From: VBAS01 sp035764525 | GTDB lineage: Bacteria; Bacteroidota; Bacteroidia; Chitinophagales; Chitinophagaceae | Length of the DNA stretch: 15,982 bases | Reading direction: 5' to 3' | Assembly (NCBI GenBank): GCA_035764525.1 | Contig: DASTZB010000265.1 | Span: 1-15,982, forward strand | Shown here: piece after piece, positions 1-7,120 of the stretch | Layout: each line of letters begins with the position of its first letter | Numbering within the stretch: the stretch's first letter is position 1 | The notes under the pieces: generated by a model | Databases searched by the model: none | Seen by the model: only the letters and a program-made list of their open reading frames with translations | Told to the model about the DNA's origin: nothing | Position numbers and translations under genes: made by a program

Positions 1-2
1 CC

Positions 3-899
3 AGAGTAGTAGCAGCCTTTAGTCACTCTCAAGATGATTGGCCATCGGACTTTGGGTCCTATCTTAATCTGAATCCTCCGGTAGGTACCGAAGCTGATTT
101 TGATATTAACACCGGTAAATTTGTTCGCATTTCAAGTGCGAATCTTGCTCTTCCTTACTGGCCATATACTCGTCTTTTAGTACCCGGCAGTTTAAATGGT
201 ATCCAATTAATTAAACCTGCATCGTATGCCTATTCTGCTACGCCGGGCACTTCTTTCTATACTATGGTACAAAGTATTTATAATGATTCCTACAATCCCC
301 ATGTACTAAGCCTGGCCGAACGCAGGGATATCGCATTCTATTATGCTTTTCCCGGCTATGGTGGCGGTTACTACCTCTCCATCTTAAAACAAATACTTGG
401 TCAGGTAAATGCAACATTAGACTTAGGTGCTTTAATAATTGCACAAGCCGGTATTGCTATGCATGATGCTGAAGTGGGAACTTGGACAGTAAAGTACGAC
501 AGGGCTAATAATTTTGTAGTGCGACCCCAGACTTATGTCAGGAAGGTGCTTGGCTTTACAAATTGGACGGCCTACCTTGCCACCCTTACCCCCAGTGCTG
601 CACCTAATCATCCCGAATATCCCTCCGGTCACTCTACTCAGGCTGGCTCTGAAATTGAAGTACTCATTCAACAGTTTGGTAATAATTTTTCATTTACCGA
701 TACAACCTTCGTTCATTACAATGGCGCTACAGGATTGGCCGCTCGTCATTTCAATTCTTTTACCGCATTGGCAGATGAAATAGGCGATTCAAGAGTGTAT
801 GGACAAATACACTATCCGAAATCTTGTGAAGATGGTCAGGCACTGGGAAGAAAAGTAGCGCAAAATGTGTTGAAGACATTGAAATTTTTGAAAGAGTAG
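3..899 (+). CDS. Vanadium-haloperoxidase/PAP2-superfamily protein, 5' partial
   Basis: The frame is open from base 3, so the start lies before the window; 298 codons are visible. The C-terminal half carries the PAP2/vanadium-chloroperoxidase signature. An R-x6-RP stretch (residues 167-175 of the visible part) has Arg where the family usually has the first Lys. PSGH is at 207-210, and SR-x5-H at 263-270 (SRVYGQIH). In the family these residues bind vanadate or phosphate, and the PSGH His is the acid/base. Six of the seven expected positions are intact, so a phosphatase or haloperoxidase is plausible; the sequence cannot decide which. The 'PGHW' stretch typical of bacterial members and seen in the neighbour at 1377 is replaced here by a Gly/Tyr-rich FPGYGGGYY. 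No signal peptide can be judged because the N-terminus is missing. It is a diverged paralogue of the next gene. Family assignment is confident, substrate unknown. Confidence 0.88.
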   Translation, partial: RVVAAFSHSQDDWPSDFGSYLNLNPPVGTEADFDINTGKFVRISSANLALPYWPYTRLLVPGSLNGIQLIKPASYAYSATPGTSFYTMVQSIYNDSYNPHVLSLAERRDIAFYYAFPGYGGGYYLSILKQILGQVNATLDLGALIIAQAGIAMHDAEVGTWTVKYDRANNFVVRPQTYVRKVLGFTNWTAYLATLTPSAAPNHPEYPSGHSTQAGSEIEVLIQQFGNNFSFTDTTFVHYNGATGLAARHFNSFTALADEIGDSRVYGQIHYPKSCEDGQALGRKVAQNVLKTLKFLKE

Positions 900-1376
900 A
901 GAAGTTTACGGCAAATTTTAAGAATAGGAAACGTATAAAATTTAGAACAAATGAATCAGCATCTTTTTGATATCAATAACAGTGCTGTGTAGCCTGTAAA
1001 AAGAACGGTTGACAAAAATTGGGATAACATAATTTTAAGACTCCAATTGCAAGAGCAAGGCCTGACTAGAAAAAAGACATAAGCAATTTCATTCGGACAA
1101 AAATCTCAGGTGTTGCTTCTTCAATATTGATCATTATGCGTTGGCAAGGGCAATATTCGAAAATGTTCTGGCAAGATTTGGCAGTTTGGATTTCGTCGTC
1201 GGTAAAAGCCGGTTAAGCTTATTTCTTAGATGTCTGACTTATTTTATGTGCATTTGGTCGAATAATGGAAATTTATCCAACAAGGCAGTATAAATTAAAG
1301 TACTTATTTGGATCCAAACCTTCTGAAATACTTCACACCATCCATCCCTTCTGTATTCTTTTTTAAAATACTGGTT
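900..1376. other. Gene-poor gap between the two haloperoxidase-like genes; possible decayed gene
   Basis: There is no intact gene in these 477 bases. Two overlapping open stretches on the plus strand look like worn coding sequence. A frame beginning at ATG 951 is interrupted by TAG at 990-992 and then stays open to TAA at 1080-1082. A second frame is free of stops from 1066 to 1293 (75 codons, no ATG at its head), with protein-like segments such as HYALARAIFENVLARFGS. I do not recognise either and they do not match the neighbouring haloperoxidases. The last 80 bases are the leader of the gene at 1377. No hairpin terminator is visible behind the stop at 899. Confidence 0.3.
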
Positions 1377-2753
1377 ATGAAAAAAAATCTATCTCTTTCT
1401 ATCAAGTTCCTGTTATATGTAGTTCTAATACCAGGGACCACCAGCTTGCTTTCTTTCCAAAAGGGGCATGATAATATTTCATCACCTGGTAAATCTCTTC
1501 CTGCTTCATCTTATTCAGTTGAGGTGTTGGATAAATGGATGGATATGCAAATAAAGTTGATGAGTTCAACTGTTGCCAGTTTTAACGGGCCCTTTGTTCG
1601 TATTTATTCTTACAGCGGTATCGCTGCTTACCTGTCTGTTTACCCCGGCATAGCTGAAAATTCTGCCAACCGGTTTTCAGCAGCGCAGTTAAATCAAATC
1701 CCCGATCTCCCTAAAACAGATAAAAATAAAAAATATCATTGGCCAAGCAGCCTCAACGCTGCTCTTGCATTTATGAGCCGTGCAATGTTTCCATCCACCA
1801 ACTCAAATAATAAAGCCGCAATTGATTCGCTGGAGATTCTATTGAATAATTCATTCAATAGGGAAACAGATTTAGAAACAATTGAACGATCAGCCTCCTT
1901 TGGAAAACAGGTTGCACAAACAATTTATGATTGGTCGGAAACGGATGGCTACCGGTTTTCAAACGATCCCTATACTGCGCCAGGCGGCCCGGGCAAATGG
2001 GAACCTACTCCGCCATCATATGCAAAAGCATCTACTCCTTATTGGGGAAGGCTGCGCACAATTGTAAAAGGCAGTATTGATAATGCACAACCACCTTCAC
2101 CACCTCCTTATTCTGAAGACACGGCTTCGAACTTCTATAAAATGGTAAATGAAGTATACGTACTGGATCGGAATCTTAATCCCGAACAAAAAAACATCGC
2201 GTTGTTCTGGCGGGATATTAACCCTGGTATAACAGCGCCTGGACATTGGTTGAATGTTCTGAGACAGGTGTTTCAAATTGAAAAACCAAATTCAAAACTG
2301 GATAAAGCTGTTTTTGTGTTTGCACTTACAGGAATTTCTTTAAATGATGCATGGATTAGTAGCTGGAAAGCAAGATATATATATAACCTGCTACGACCGG
2401 TAACCTATGTCCGTAAGGTGATGGGTCATAGAGATTGGTTGCCTTTGCTGGCGACACCTCCCCACCCGGAATATACCGCTGGGTTTGCTGCTATGGCAGG
2501 GGCCATTACAGAATCACTTGCCATCATATATGGAAATGATTATCATATAACGGATCATACTTACGATCAATTTGGTTTTGCTGCAAGAAAATATGATTCA
2601 TTCCAGGCAATGGGAAAAGAAGCGGCAGATTCAAAGTTTTATGGTGGAATTCATTACAGACTTTCAGTTGATATGGGTTTGTGGCAGGGGAGAGAAGTAG
2701 CAAAAAATATCGTGTCCTTTTTATTACACGAAACAAAGCCTGCAAAACCATAA
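1377..2753 (+). CDS. Vanadium-haloperoxidase/PAP2-like secreted protein with degenerate active site
   Basis: The product is 458 residues, about the usual length of bacterial vanadium-chloroperoxidase-like proteins. An in-frame ATG at 1308 exists, but 1377 is preferred because it begins MKKNLSLSIKFLLYVVLIPG, a clear signal peptide; export to the periplasm or beyond is inferred. Family marks are TAPGHW in the middle, the R-x6-RP element (Arg333, Arg340-Pro341), and a C-terminal YGGIHYR followed by the Asp/Gly-rich helix. The catalytic positions are eroded. The first Lys is Arg333, the PSGH motif reads TAGF (367-370), so both Ser and the acid/base His are gone, and SR is SK (419-420). Only the RP Arg, the motif Gly and the last His (426) persist. 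Catalysis as in the family is therefore unlikely; a binding or structural role is possible. The reading frame is intact, which argues for a maintained protein rather than a pseudogene. It is a paralogue of the gene ending at 899. Confidence 0.87.
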   Translation: MKKNLSLSIKFLLYVVLIPGTTSLLSFQKGHDNISSPGKSLPASSYSVEVLDKWMDMQIKLMSSTVASFNGPFVRIYSYSGIAAYLSVYPGIAENSANRFSAAQLNQIPDLPKTDKNKKYHWPSSLNAALAFMSRAMFPSTNSNNKAAIDSLEILLNNSFNRETDLETIERSASFGKQVAQTIYDWSETDGYRFSNDPYTAPGGPGKWEPTPPSYAKASTPYWGRLRTIVKGSIDNAQPPSPPPYSEDTASNFYKMVNEVYVLDRNLNPEQKNIALFWRDINPGITAPGHWLNVLRQVFQIEKPNSKLDKAVFVFALTGISLNDAWISSWKARYIYNLLRPVTYVRKVMGHRDWLPLLATPPHPEYTAGFAAMAGAITESLAIIYGNDYHITDHTYDQFGFAARKYDSFQAMGKEAADSKFYGGIHYRLSVDMGLWQGREVAKNIVSFLLHETKPAKP

Positions 2754-2805
2754 AACAGGTGCGGGCTTAAAAATTTACTTTTTTAAAACGGTTAAACCTG
2801 AGTTT

Positions 2806-5337
2806 ATGAAAAAGATTTTTATCCTCCTGGTATTTTCTTTCCAAGGAGTAAATAGCATGGCCCAATCCTGTAACACTATTGATCCCACTTTTGGTACCGG
2901 GGGAATAGCAACGGGGTATACATACAATGGAAACAACGGTTGGCTATCCAGCAGCAACATCCTGGTGCAGCCTGACAATAAAATTATCCAGATAGCAGTA
3001 ATCAGGGATGCCTCAAACGTAAGCAAGTTTGCAGTCATACGTTATAAAAGTACGGGAAGTCTGGATTCTACATTCGGTACGAACGGGAGAGTTATTACTT
3101 CTGTAGGATCAGGTGATAGTTATCCCGCGGAAGGTGCAATTCAGGCTGATGGAAAAATTGTTGTAACTGGACAAACGTTAAACGCAAATAAATGGACATT
3201 TGGTCTGGTTCGATACAATAGTGATGGCAGTTTGGATAATAGTTTTGGAACAAATGGAAAAGTTATTACCCAAGTAGGATTAGTTTATGACCACCCCAAT
3301 GGATTGGCCATTCAGTCTGATGGTAAAATAATTGTCGTGGGCAGTAGCTCCGACGGCAATTATGTTCCGGCTTATGCGGTGCTTAGGTATAAGACTAACG
3401 GCAGTGTTGACAGCACATTCGGGAATAATGGAATAATTGTATCCCATCTTGGCCCCTTTATTACTAGTATCGACGGTGTTTATTATGGTACTTATTCTGA
3501 TGAGTATGCCAAATCTGTAGTTATTCAATCAGACGAAAAAATTGTGGTAGCGGGCGAAAGTTATACATATAATGATTGCTATCATGATGACTATTACGGC
3601 GGGGTTTACTGTACCCGTGTTTTTGCTATGGTCAGATACAATAGTAACGGCAGCCTGGATAATACATTTGGGAACAATGGAAAAGTTATTGATTCTGTAT
3701 CGCTGTCATATATTTCTTCGGCAGTTCTGCAAACTGATGGCAAAATCTTGGTATCCGGCACCGGGAATGCAGGTGGATTTAAGGTAAACAGGTACAAGAT
3801 TGACGGAAGTTTAGATAGCAGTTTTGGAACAAACGGAAAAGTTGTTACTGCGGTTGGACAAGATAATTACCCAAATCCAAATTCATTAGCTGTGCAACCT
3901 GATGGGAAGATTGTATTGGGGGGTAGTGTAGACGCAAACAATAACACCAATTTTGCAGTAGTGCGGTATAATTCAAATGGTAGCCCGGACAACACTTTTA
4001 ATATTAATGGAATTGCAGTATTCCGTACCGGACAACAAGGGTCATATGATGAAGCTATGGGTGTCGCAGTGCAAAACAATAAAATAGTAGTTGGAGGCCA
4101 TAGCAACTCTTATAGTAATAATAATAGTAATAATAATCTTAACCTTGTTGTTGTAAAATTAAACGAAACCAACTATGCATTTTCACCCACTATAACAGCA
4201 ACCGGAGCAGTTAATGTTTGCCGGGGAGAGAGTGTAAGATTATCTTCCAGTGAAACGGGTAGTGTACAATGGTATGTAAATGGTGCAGCTATTAATGGTG
4301 CTACCAACACAGTTTATTACGCTACAACCAGTGGTTCTTATTCTGTATTAGTAAATAATTCCAATGGTTGTGGAGTTTCCGCTCCCAAAGTAGTAACGGT
4401 AGATAGTCCACAGGAGCCAACCATCAACTGGAACGGGTCTCTTACTTTTTGTGATGGCGGTAGTGTTACGATATCTACGTCCAGTCCCGATAACCTGCAA
4501 TGGTTTAGAAACAACAATCCTATCAGTGGCGCCACATCATCTACGTACAACGCGACAATCAGTGGCACTTATTTGGTTAAGGCAACAAACACAGCCGGAT
4601 GCAGTATTTCATCATCGCCTGTTATAGTTAATGTAAAGAGCAACACTCCGCCAACTCTTAGCTGGAATGGGCCGCTTCTATTCTGTGATGGGGGCAACGT
4701 TATTTTATCCACTACTAATCCCGACAACCATCAATGGTATCAAAATAGTAACCTGATCACAGGGGCAACAGGGGCAACTTATTCTGTTACCACCAGCGGT
4801 TCGTATACTGAATCCAATGGTTGTGCTGTTTCCGCCCCGGTTATTGTTACGGTAAATAATAGTCCACCAAAACCCCCTATCATATGGAACACTCCACAGT
4901 TCAGCACTACTGCTGGCCACGCACATTATGAATGGGCTCTGAATGGAGCACTTATTACTGGCATTGATTCAAATATTTATAAACCTGTGACAACAGGATC
5001 GTATAAAGTTTCTGTCATAAATATCAATGGGTGCCGAAGTACATCTGATAATTTTAACCTGGTGGTACTTGCGGTTGCAGATATTACAGTAGGAGATACA
5101 AAACTTCGTTACTATCCTAACCCGGCAAGAACAGTTTTGAATATAGATATTACTAATCCCTTTTATAGTAAACTAGAAGCGGCACTCTACGATATAACAG
5201 GGAAGTTGCTACTGAAACAATCATTAAATCAAAACAGGAATCAGCTGCCGGTACGTCAACTACCCTCAGGTATATACCAGTTATTAATTCATAATGATCA
5301 TGAAAGAATTATGTTAAAAGTGGTAGTGATCAAATAA
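2806..5337 (+). CDS. T9SS-secreted delta-60 repeat / Ig-like protein with C-terminal sorting domain
   Basis: The product is 843 residues. Residues 1-20 are a signal peptide ending ...SMAQ. Residues about 25-455 hold roughly seven delta-60 type repeats, each pairing 'DGKI.V.G' with 'RYN.NGSLD.TFG.NGKV', a pattern expected to fold as beta-propeller-like blades. Four Ig-like modules follow, starting near residues 461, 538, 616 and 690, each with an N/D-Q-W-Y/F core, a TSGSY strand and a late Cys. The first three also have an early Cys, suggesting a disulfide. From residue 769 (YPNPARTVLNIDI) to the end lies a T9SS type A sorting domain, including DITGKLLL and LPSGIYQLLI. Secretion through the type IX system to the surface or medium is thus strongly indicated. 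Its function is unknown; adhesion or polymer binding is only a guess. The start at 2806 lies 52 bases after the previous stop, so co-transcription with the haloperoxidase-like gene is possible. Confidence 0.92.
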   Translation: MKKIFILLVFSFQGVNSMAQSCNTIDPTFGTGGIATGYTYNGNNGWLSSSNILVQPDNKIIQIAVIRDASNVSKFAVIRYKSTGSLDSTFGTNGRVITSVGSGDSYPAEGAIQADGKIVVTGQTLNANKWTFGLVRYNSDGSLDNSFGTNGKVITQVGLVYDHPNGLAIQSDGKIIVVGSSSDGNYVPAYAVLRYKTNGSVDSTFGNNGIIVSHLGPFITSIDGVYYGTYSDEYAKSVVIQSDEKIVVAGESYTYNDCYHDDYYGGVYCTRVFAMVRYNSNGSLDNTFGNNGKVIDSVSLSYISSAVLQTDGKILVSGTGNAGGFKVNRYKIDGSLDSSFGTNGKVVTAVGQDNYPNPNSLAVQPDGKIVLGGSVDANNNTNFAVVRYNSNGSPDNTFNINGIAVFRTGQQGSYDEAMGVAVQNNKIVVGGHSNSYSNNNSNNNLNLVVVKLNETNYAFSPTITATGAVNVCRGESVRLSSSETGSVQWYVNGAAINGATNTVYYATTSGSYSVLVNNSNGCGVSAPKVVTVDSPQEPTINWNGSLTFCDGGSVTISTSSPDNLQWFRNNNPISGATSSTYNATISGTYLVKATNTAGCSISSSPVIVNVKSNTPPTLSWNGPLLFCDGGNVILSTTNPDNHQWYQNSNLITGATGATYSVTTSGSYTESNGCAVSAPVIVTVNNSPPKPPIIWNTPQFSTTAGHAHYEWALNGALITGIDSNIYKPVTTGSYKVSVININGCRSTSDNFNLVVLAVADITVGDTKLRYYPNPARTVLNIDITNPFYSKLEAALYDITGKLLLKQSLNQNRNQLPVRQLPSGIYQLLIHNDHERIMLKVVVIK
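4114..4137 (+). repeat. Tandem 12-base repeat inside the delta-60 gene
   Basis: The unit AGTAATAATAAT occurs twice in direct succession and encodes SNNNSNNN, a linker near the end of the delta-60 region, about 15 residues before the first Ig-like module. Being a multiple of three, gain or loss of a unit would change linker length without breaking the frame. Confidence 0.8.
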
Positions 5338-5362
5338 AGCTATTAATTATAAATATTTTCTT

Positions 5363-5755
5363 ATGCGTACTATATTCTTTTCAATCGTTGTTTCTCTTTT
5401 TGCATTGATGGCATCAAAATGTAACAAGGACCCGTTGACTCCGCCAGAAGAAAATTTAATTATCTCAACTGATGCGCCTGACTATAGTGAAACACCAGGA
5501 CCCGATTTTAATCTCCATGTTACGGTAGAATCTGCCATGCCTCCAGGCGGCGTACGGATTTCTTTTATGGTAAAGGGAGAAGTGGATAATATTAGCTATT
5601 CTCAGAATCCGGCAATAGAAACGAACGACAAAACGAGTTCGATCAGGCTGATCAATTTACCGCAACAAAAATTTTGTGTGTGTACCGTGACAGTCGTGTC
5701 AAAAAGCAAAAGCACTAATTCGGCATCAAAAAATTTCAGAGTAGTATATAAATAA
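5363..5755 (+). CDS. Small exported protein, possible lipoprotein, unknown function
   Basis: The product is 130 residues. The N-terminus MRTIFFSIVVSLFALMASKC is a signal sequence followed by CNKDP. Cys20 stands where Bacteroidetes lipoproteins are often lipidated, but the residue before it is Lys instead of the usual Gly/Ala/Ser, so lipidation is uncertain. The mature part has alternating hydrophobic residues, a PPGGVRISFMVKGE strand and a closing FRVVYK, which looks like one Ig-like or fibronectin-like beta-sandwich of about 95 residues. A CVC pair lies near residue 104. It begins 25 bases after the T9SS cargo gene on the same strand, so the two may be co-transcribed. I do not recognise a named family. 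Confidence 0.72.
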   Translation: MRTIFFSIVVSLFALMASKCNKDPLTPPEENLIISTDAPDYSETPGPDFNLHVTVESAMPPGGVRISFMVKGEVDNISYSQNPAIETNDKTSSIRLINLPQQKFCVCTVTVVSKSKSTNSASKNFRVVYK

Positions 5756-5829
5756 TCATTGAATTGATAAGGTGCTTAAAATGAAGATCACGGTACAATC
5801 TTGCTGGCCAATATGCAAAACATGTTTCA

Positions 5830-5837
5830 TACCTTTA
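5830..5837 (+). promoter_or_regulatory. Weak candidate -7 box for the DsrE-like gene
   Basis: TACCTTTA matches seven of eight positions of the Bacteroidetes -7 consensus TAnnTTTG and lies 17 bases before the ATG at 5855. A TTG at 5801-5803 could be the -33 element, but it is farther upstream than usual, so support is weak. Confidence 0.25.
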
Positions 5838-5854
5838 GTTTTAAATAGAAAATC

Positions 5855-6280
5855 ATGAAAAAAACATTTCTATCTTTTATGCTAATGCTTTTTTTTACCA
5901 GTTTAGCTTTTGCACAACAAAAAGAGCATAAGATTGTTTTTGATTTTACTAAGGGTGACACTGCAAGTTTTTCTACAATGATGCGTCAGCTCAACAATAT
6001 TGTTAAAGCAACCGAGGGAAAAGCAAAGTTGGAAGTGGTCTGTTATGGTCCGGGGCTTGATATGCTGATGAAAGAAAGAACAACAGTGCAGCAACAAATT
6101 GAAGAATTTCACGGAAAATACAATGTTGTTTTTTCCGCTTGTGAAGCTTCCATGCAAAGAAGGGGAATAGTCAAAAGCCAATTACTACCACAAAGTATAA
6201 CTGTGCCATTGGCCAGCTTAGAAATTTCCTCGAAGCAACAGGAAGGCTGGAGTTATCTGAAAGCAGGTTATCTTCCTTGA
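5855..6280 (+). CDS. Secreted DsrE/DsrF-like family protein
   Basis: The product is 141 residues. Residues 1-20 are a signal peptide ending SLAFA, before QQKEHKIVFDF. The mature part fits a DsrE/F-type alpha/beta domain: a first strand (KIVFDF), then a helix with MMRQLNNIVKA, a strand KLEVVCYGPGLDML, a helix of about 15 residues, a strand VVFSACEASMQRRG, and the C-terminal SLEISSKQQEGWSYLKAGY. Cys63 and Cys96 are the two visible cysteines; Cys96, in the ACE turn, is at the position where DsrE relatives carry the sulfur-handling Cys. Cytosolic DsrE proteins act in sulfur relay; for exported versions the role is not established, so only the fold is claimed. The 99-base gap upstream suggests its own promoter. 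It ends convergently with the small membrane gene at 6492-6707. Confidence 0.83.
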   Translation: MKKTFLSFMLMLFFTSLAFAQQKEHKIVFDFTKGDTASFSTMMRQLNNIVKATEGKAKLEVVCYGPGLDMLMKERTTVQQQIEEFHGKYNVVFSACEASMQRRGIVKSQLLPQSITVPLASLEISSKQQEGWSYLKAGYLP

Positions 6281-6366
6281 TATTAGATACTGGAAAAAGA
6301 TTCTTAACCAAGATTGCACACATGCAAATGCCAGATGATCGACAAAACGACTTTACTGAATGATAA

Positions 6367-6388
6367 CGATAGTTGGATCTTTCTATCG
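6367..6388. terminator. Candidate hairpin between convergent genes
   Basis: CGATAG (6367-6372) pairs with CTATCG (6383-6388) around a 10-base loop, and the plus strand then continues with a T-rich stretch (CTCTGTTTCTTTTTTA). It sits 87 bases behind the DsrE-like stop, where a terminator is expected. The six-pair stem is short. The rest of the 6281-6491 gap also holds a wide GCACAT/ATGTGC pair (6443-6448 with 6475-6480) that could serve the opposite gene, and nothing else I can name. Confidence 0.35.
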
Positions 6389-6491
6389 CTCTGTTTCTTT
6401 TTTATCTGACCTGTCTTCTTTGACTTTTCCGAATAATTATCGGCACATAAGCATTTCCAAAGCCAGGTTTTAAAATGTGCTGGAGAAAACT

Positions 6492-6707
6492 TTATTGTTT
6501 TTGATCCGCAATCTCAGAACCTGATTCCAGAAAAACATTATAGAACAATGATGAGAAAGTTGCCAGGACTCCTATCTTTATTAAAAGCATTCGTAGATTC
6601 TGAACAGGATTGTTATCCACCACGAAAATCATCAGGAAGAAGGCCAGAGCAAAAACAACAAGGAAAAAGCCAAAGCGCAACCAGAATGAGTAGTATTTCT
6701 TGTTCAT
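6492..6707 (-). CDS. Small two-helix membrane protein, unknown function
   Basis: The product is 71 residues, read from the ATG whose complement is at 6705-6707. The frame extends upstream to another ATG at 6833, but that extension is not protein-like before MNKKYYSFW, so the inner start is chosen. Two hydrophobic helices are visible, about residues 12-32 (FGFFLVVFALAFFLMIFVV) and 40-58 (MLLIKIGVLATFSSLFYNV), joined by a short polar turn DNNPVQN. The tail is polar (SGSEIADQKQ). The N-terminal Lys/Arg suggest both ends face the cytoplasm. It lies alone on the minus strand, convergent with the DsrE-like gene. I recognise no family; it could be a conserved small membrane protein, or a chance frame given its size. 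Confidence 0.5.
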   Translation of the reverse strand: MNKKYYSFWLRFGFFLVVFALAFFLMIFVVDNNPVQNLRMLLIKIGVLATFSSLFYNVFLESGSEIADQKQ

Positions 6708-6838
6708 AGGTTTTGGATTGAATTTAAAATTAAAATCATTGGTTGAATTCTGCAAGCTTTTGAAGAACAAAAATCGGCGAGCACCGGGAATAATTATCAA
6801 CACTCCTGTTCCGCAAGAGTAAGAAAGGAACAAATCTG

Positions 6839-6955
6839 GCAGTTAGCAGGATTTATGGAAGCTTACGTCACATGGAACCCTAGGAAAAAAGCCTTATACA
6901 AAGCAAAATGGCGGCACAGAATATTTTAAGTACAATTAAATTTTTGAAAGAGTGA
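6839..6955 (+). pseudogene. Relic of a third haloperoxidase/PAP2-like gene (C-terminal end)
   Basis: Translated from 6839 this reads AVSRIYGSLRH..., meets TAG at 6881-6883, then continues to ...MAAQNILSTIKFLKE and TGA at 6953-6955. The gene ending at 899 finishes ...VAQNVLKTLKFLKE and has DSRVYG upstream. The distance from YG to AQN is identical, so the two align without a gap. The last 14 codons before the stop differ at only a few residues. The in-frame TAG, the loss of most residues between the two matches and the absence of an intact upstream reading frame mark it as dead. The left edge is unclear: AVSRIYG is recognisable, and beyond it (6780-6838) similarity fades. The minus-strand gene at 6492-6707 occupies the space where its body would have been. 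Confidence 0.72.
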
Positions 6956-6977
6956 TTTGAAGCTGAGACATGGGCAA

Positions 6978-7001
6978 AAGCCGAGGCGTCAGCCGCGACT
7001 T
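6978..7001. terminator. Candidate hairpin terminator behind the relic and fabH
   Basis: A ten-position stem (AAGCCGAGGC against GCCGCGACTT) closes a GTCA loop. Read on the plus strand it has two C/A mismatches and is followed by TTAATTTTT. Read on the minus strand those become G-U wobbles, so the stem is complete, followed by a short TTTT. It may be a shared terminator, originally for the haloperoxidase-like copy on the plus strand and a backup for fabH on the minus strand. Confidence 0.45.
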
Positions 7002-7056
7002 AATTTTTAATATTTAAATTTTGTGCAGCGAGGCAATCCGAAAACATTAAACATAC

Positions 7057-7085
7057 AGACCTGACTTTTGTTAAGTATCAGGCCT
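7057..7085 (-). terminator. Candidate terminator of fabH
   Basis: On the minus strand AGGCCTGA pairs with TCAGGTCT, eight pairs including one G-U, around a 13-base A-rich loop. The sequence after it is U-rich (GTATGTTTAATGTTTT). It starts 36 bases behind the fabH stop, the normal place for an intrinsic terminator. Confidence 0.55.
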
Positions 7086-7120
7086 TTAATTGCCATAAAA
7101 AATCAGATCTAAGACTCTAA

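Noticed and set aside
432..671. Open frames on either strand overlapping the first haloperoxidase-like gene
   Set aside because: They lie wholly within a gene with recognisable motifs, have unprotein-like composition, and carry no family signal.
1308..1376. Upstream ATG at 1308 as start of the second haloperoxidase-like gene
   Set aside because: It would put 23 extra residues ahead of a good signal peptide beginning at 1377.
2754..2805. CAGGT/ACCTG inverted pair in the gap before the delta-60 gene as a terminator
   Set aside because: Five pairs around a 35-base loop are too weak, and no T-run follows.
2806..5337. Repeated DNA read as a CRISPR array or tandem satellite
   Set aside because: The repeats are diverged, about 55 codons long and in frame; they encode delta-60 and Ig-like modules.
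6708..6833. N-terminal extension of the small minus-strand membrane gene
   Set aside because: The added 42 residues look unlike a protein N-terminus, and MNKKYYSFW at 6707 is a natural start.
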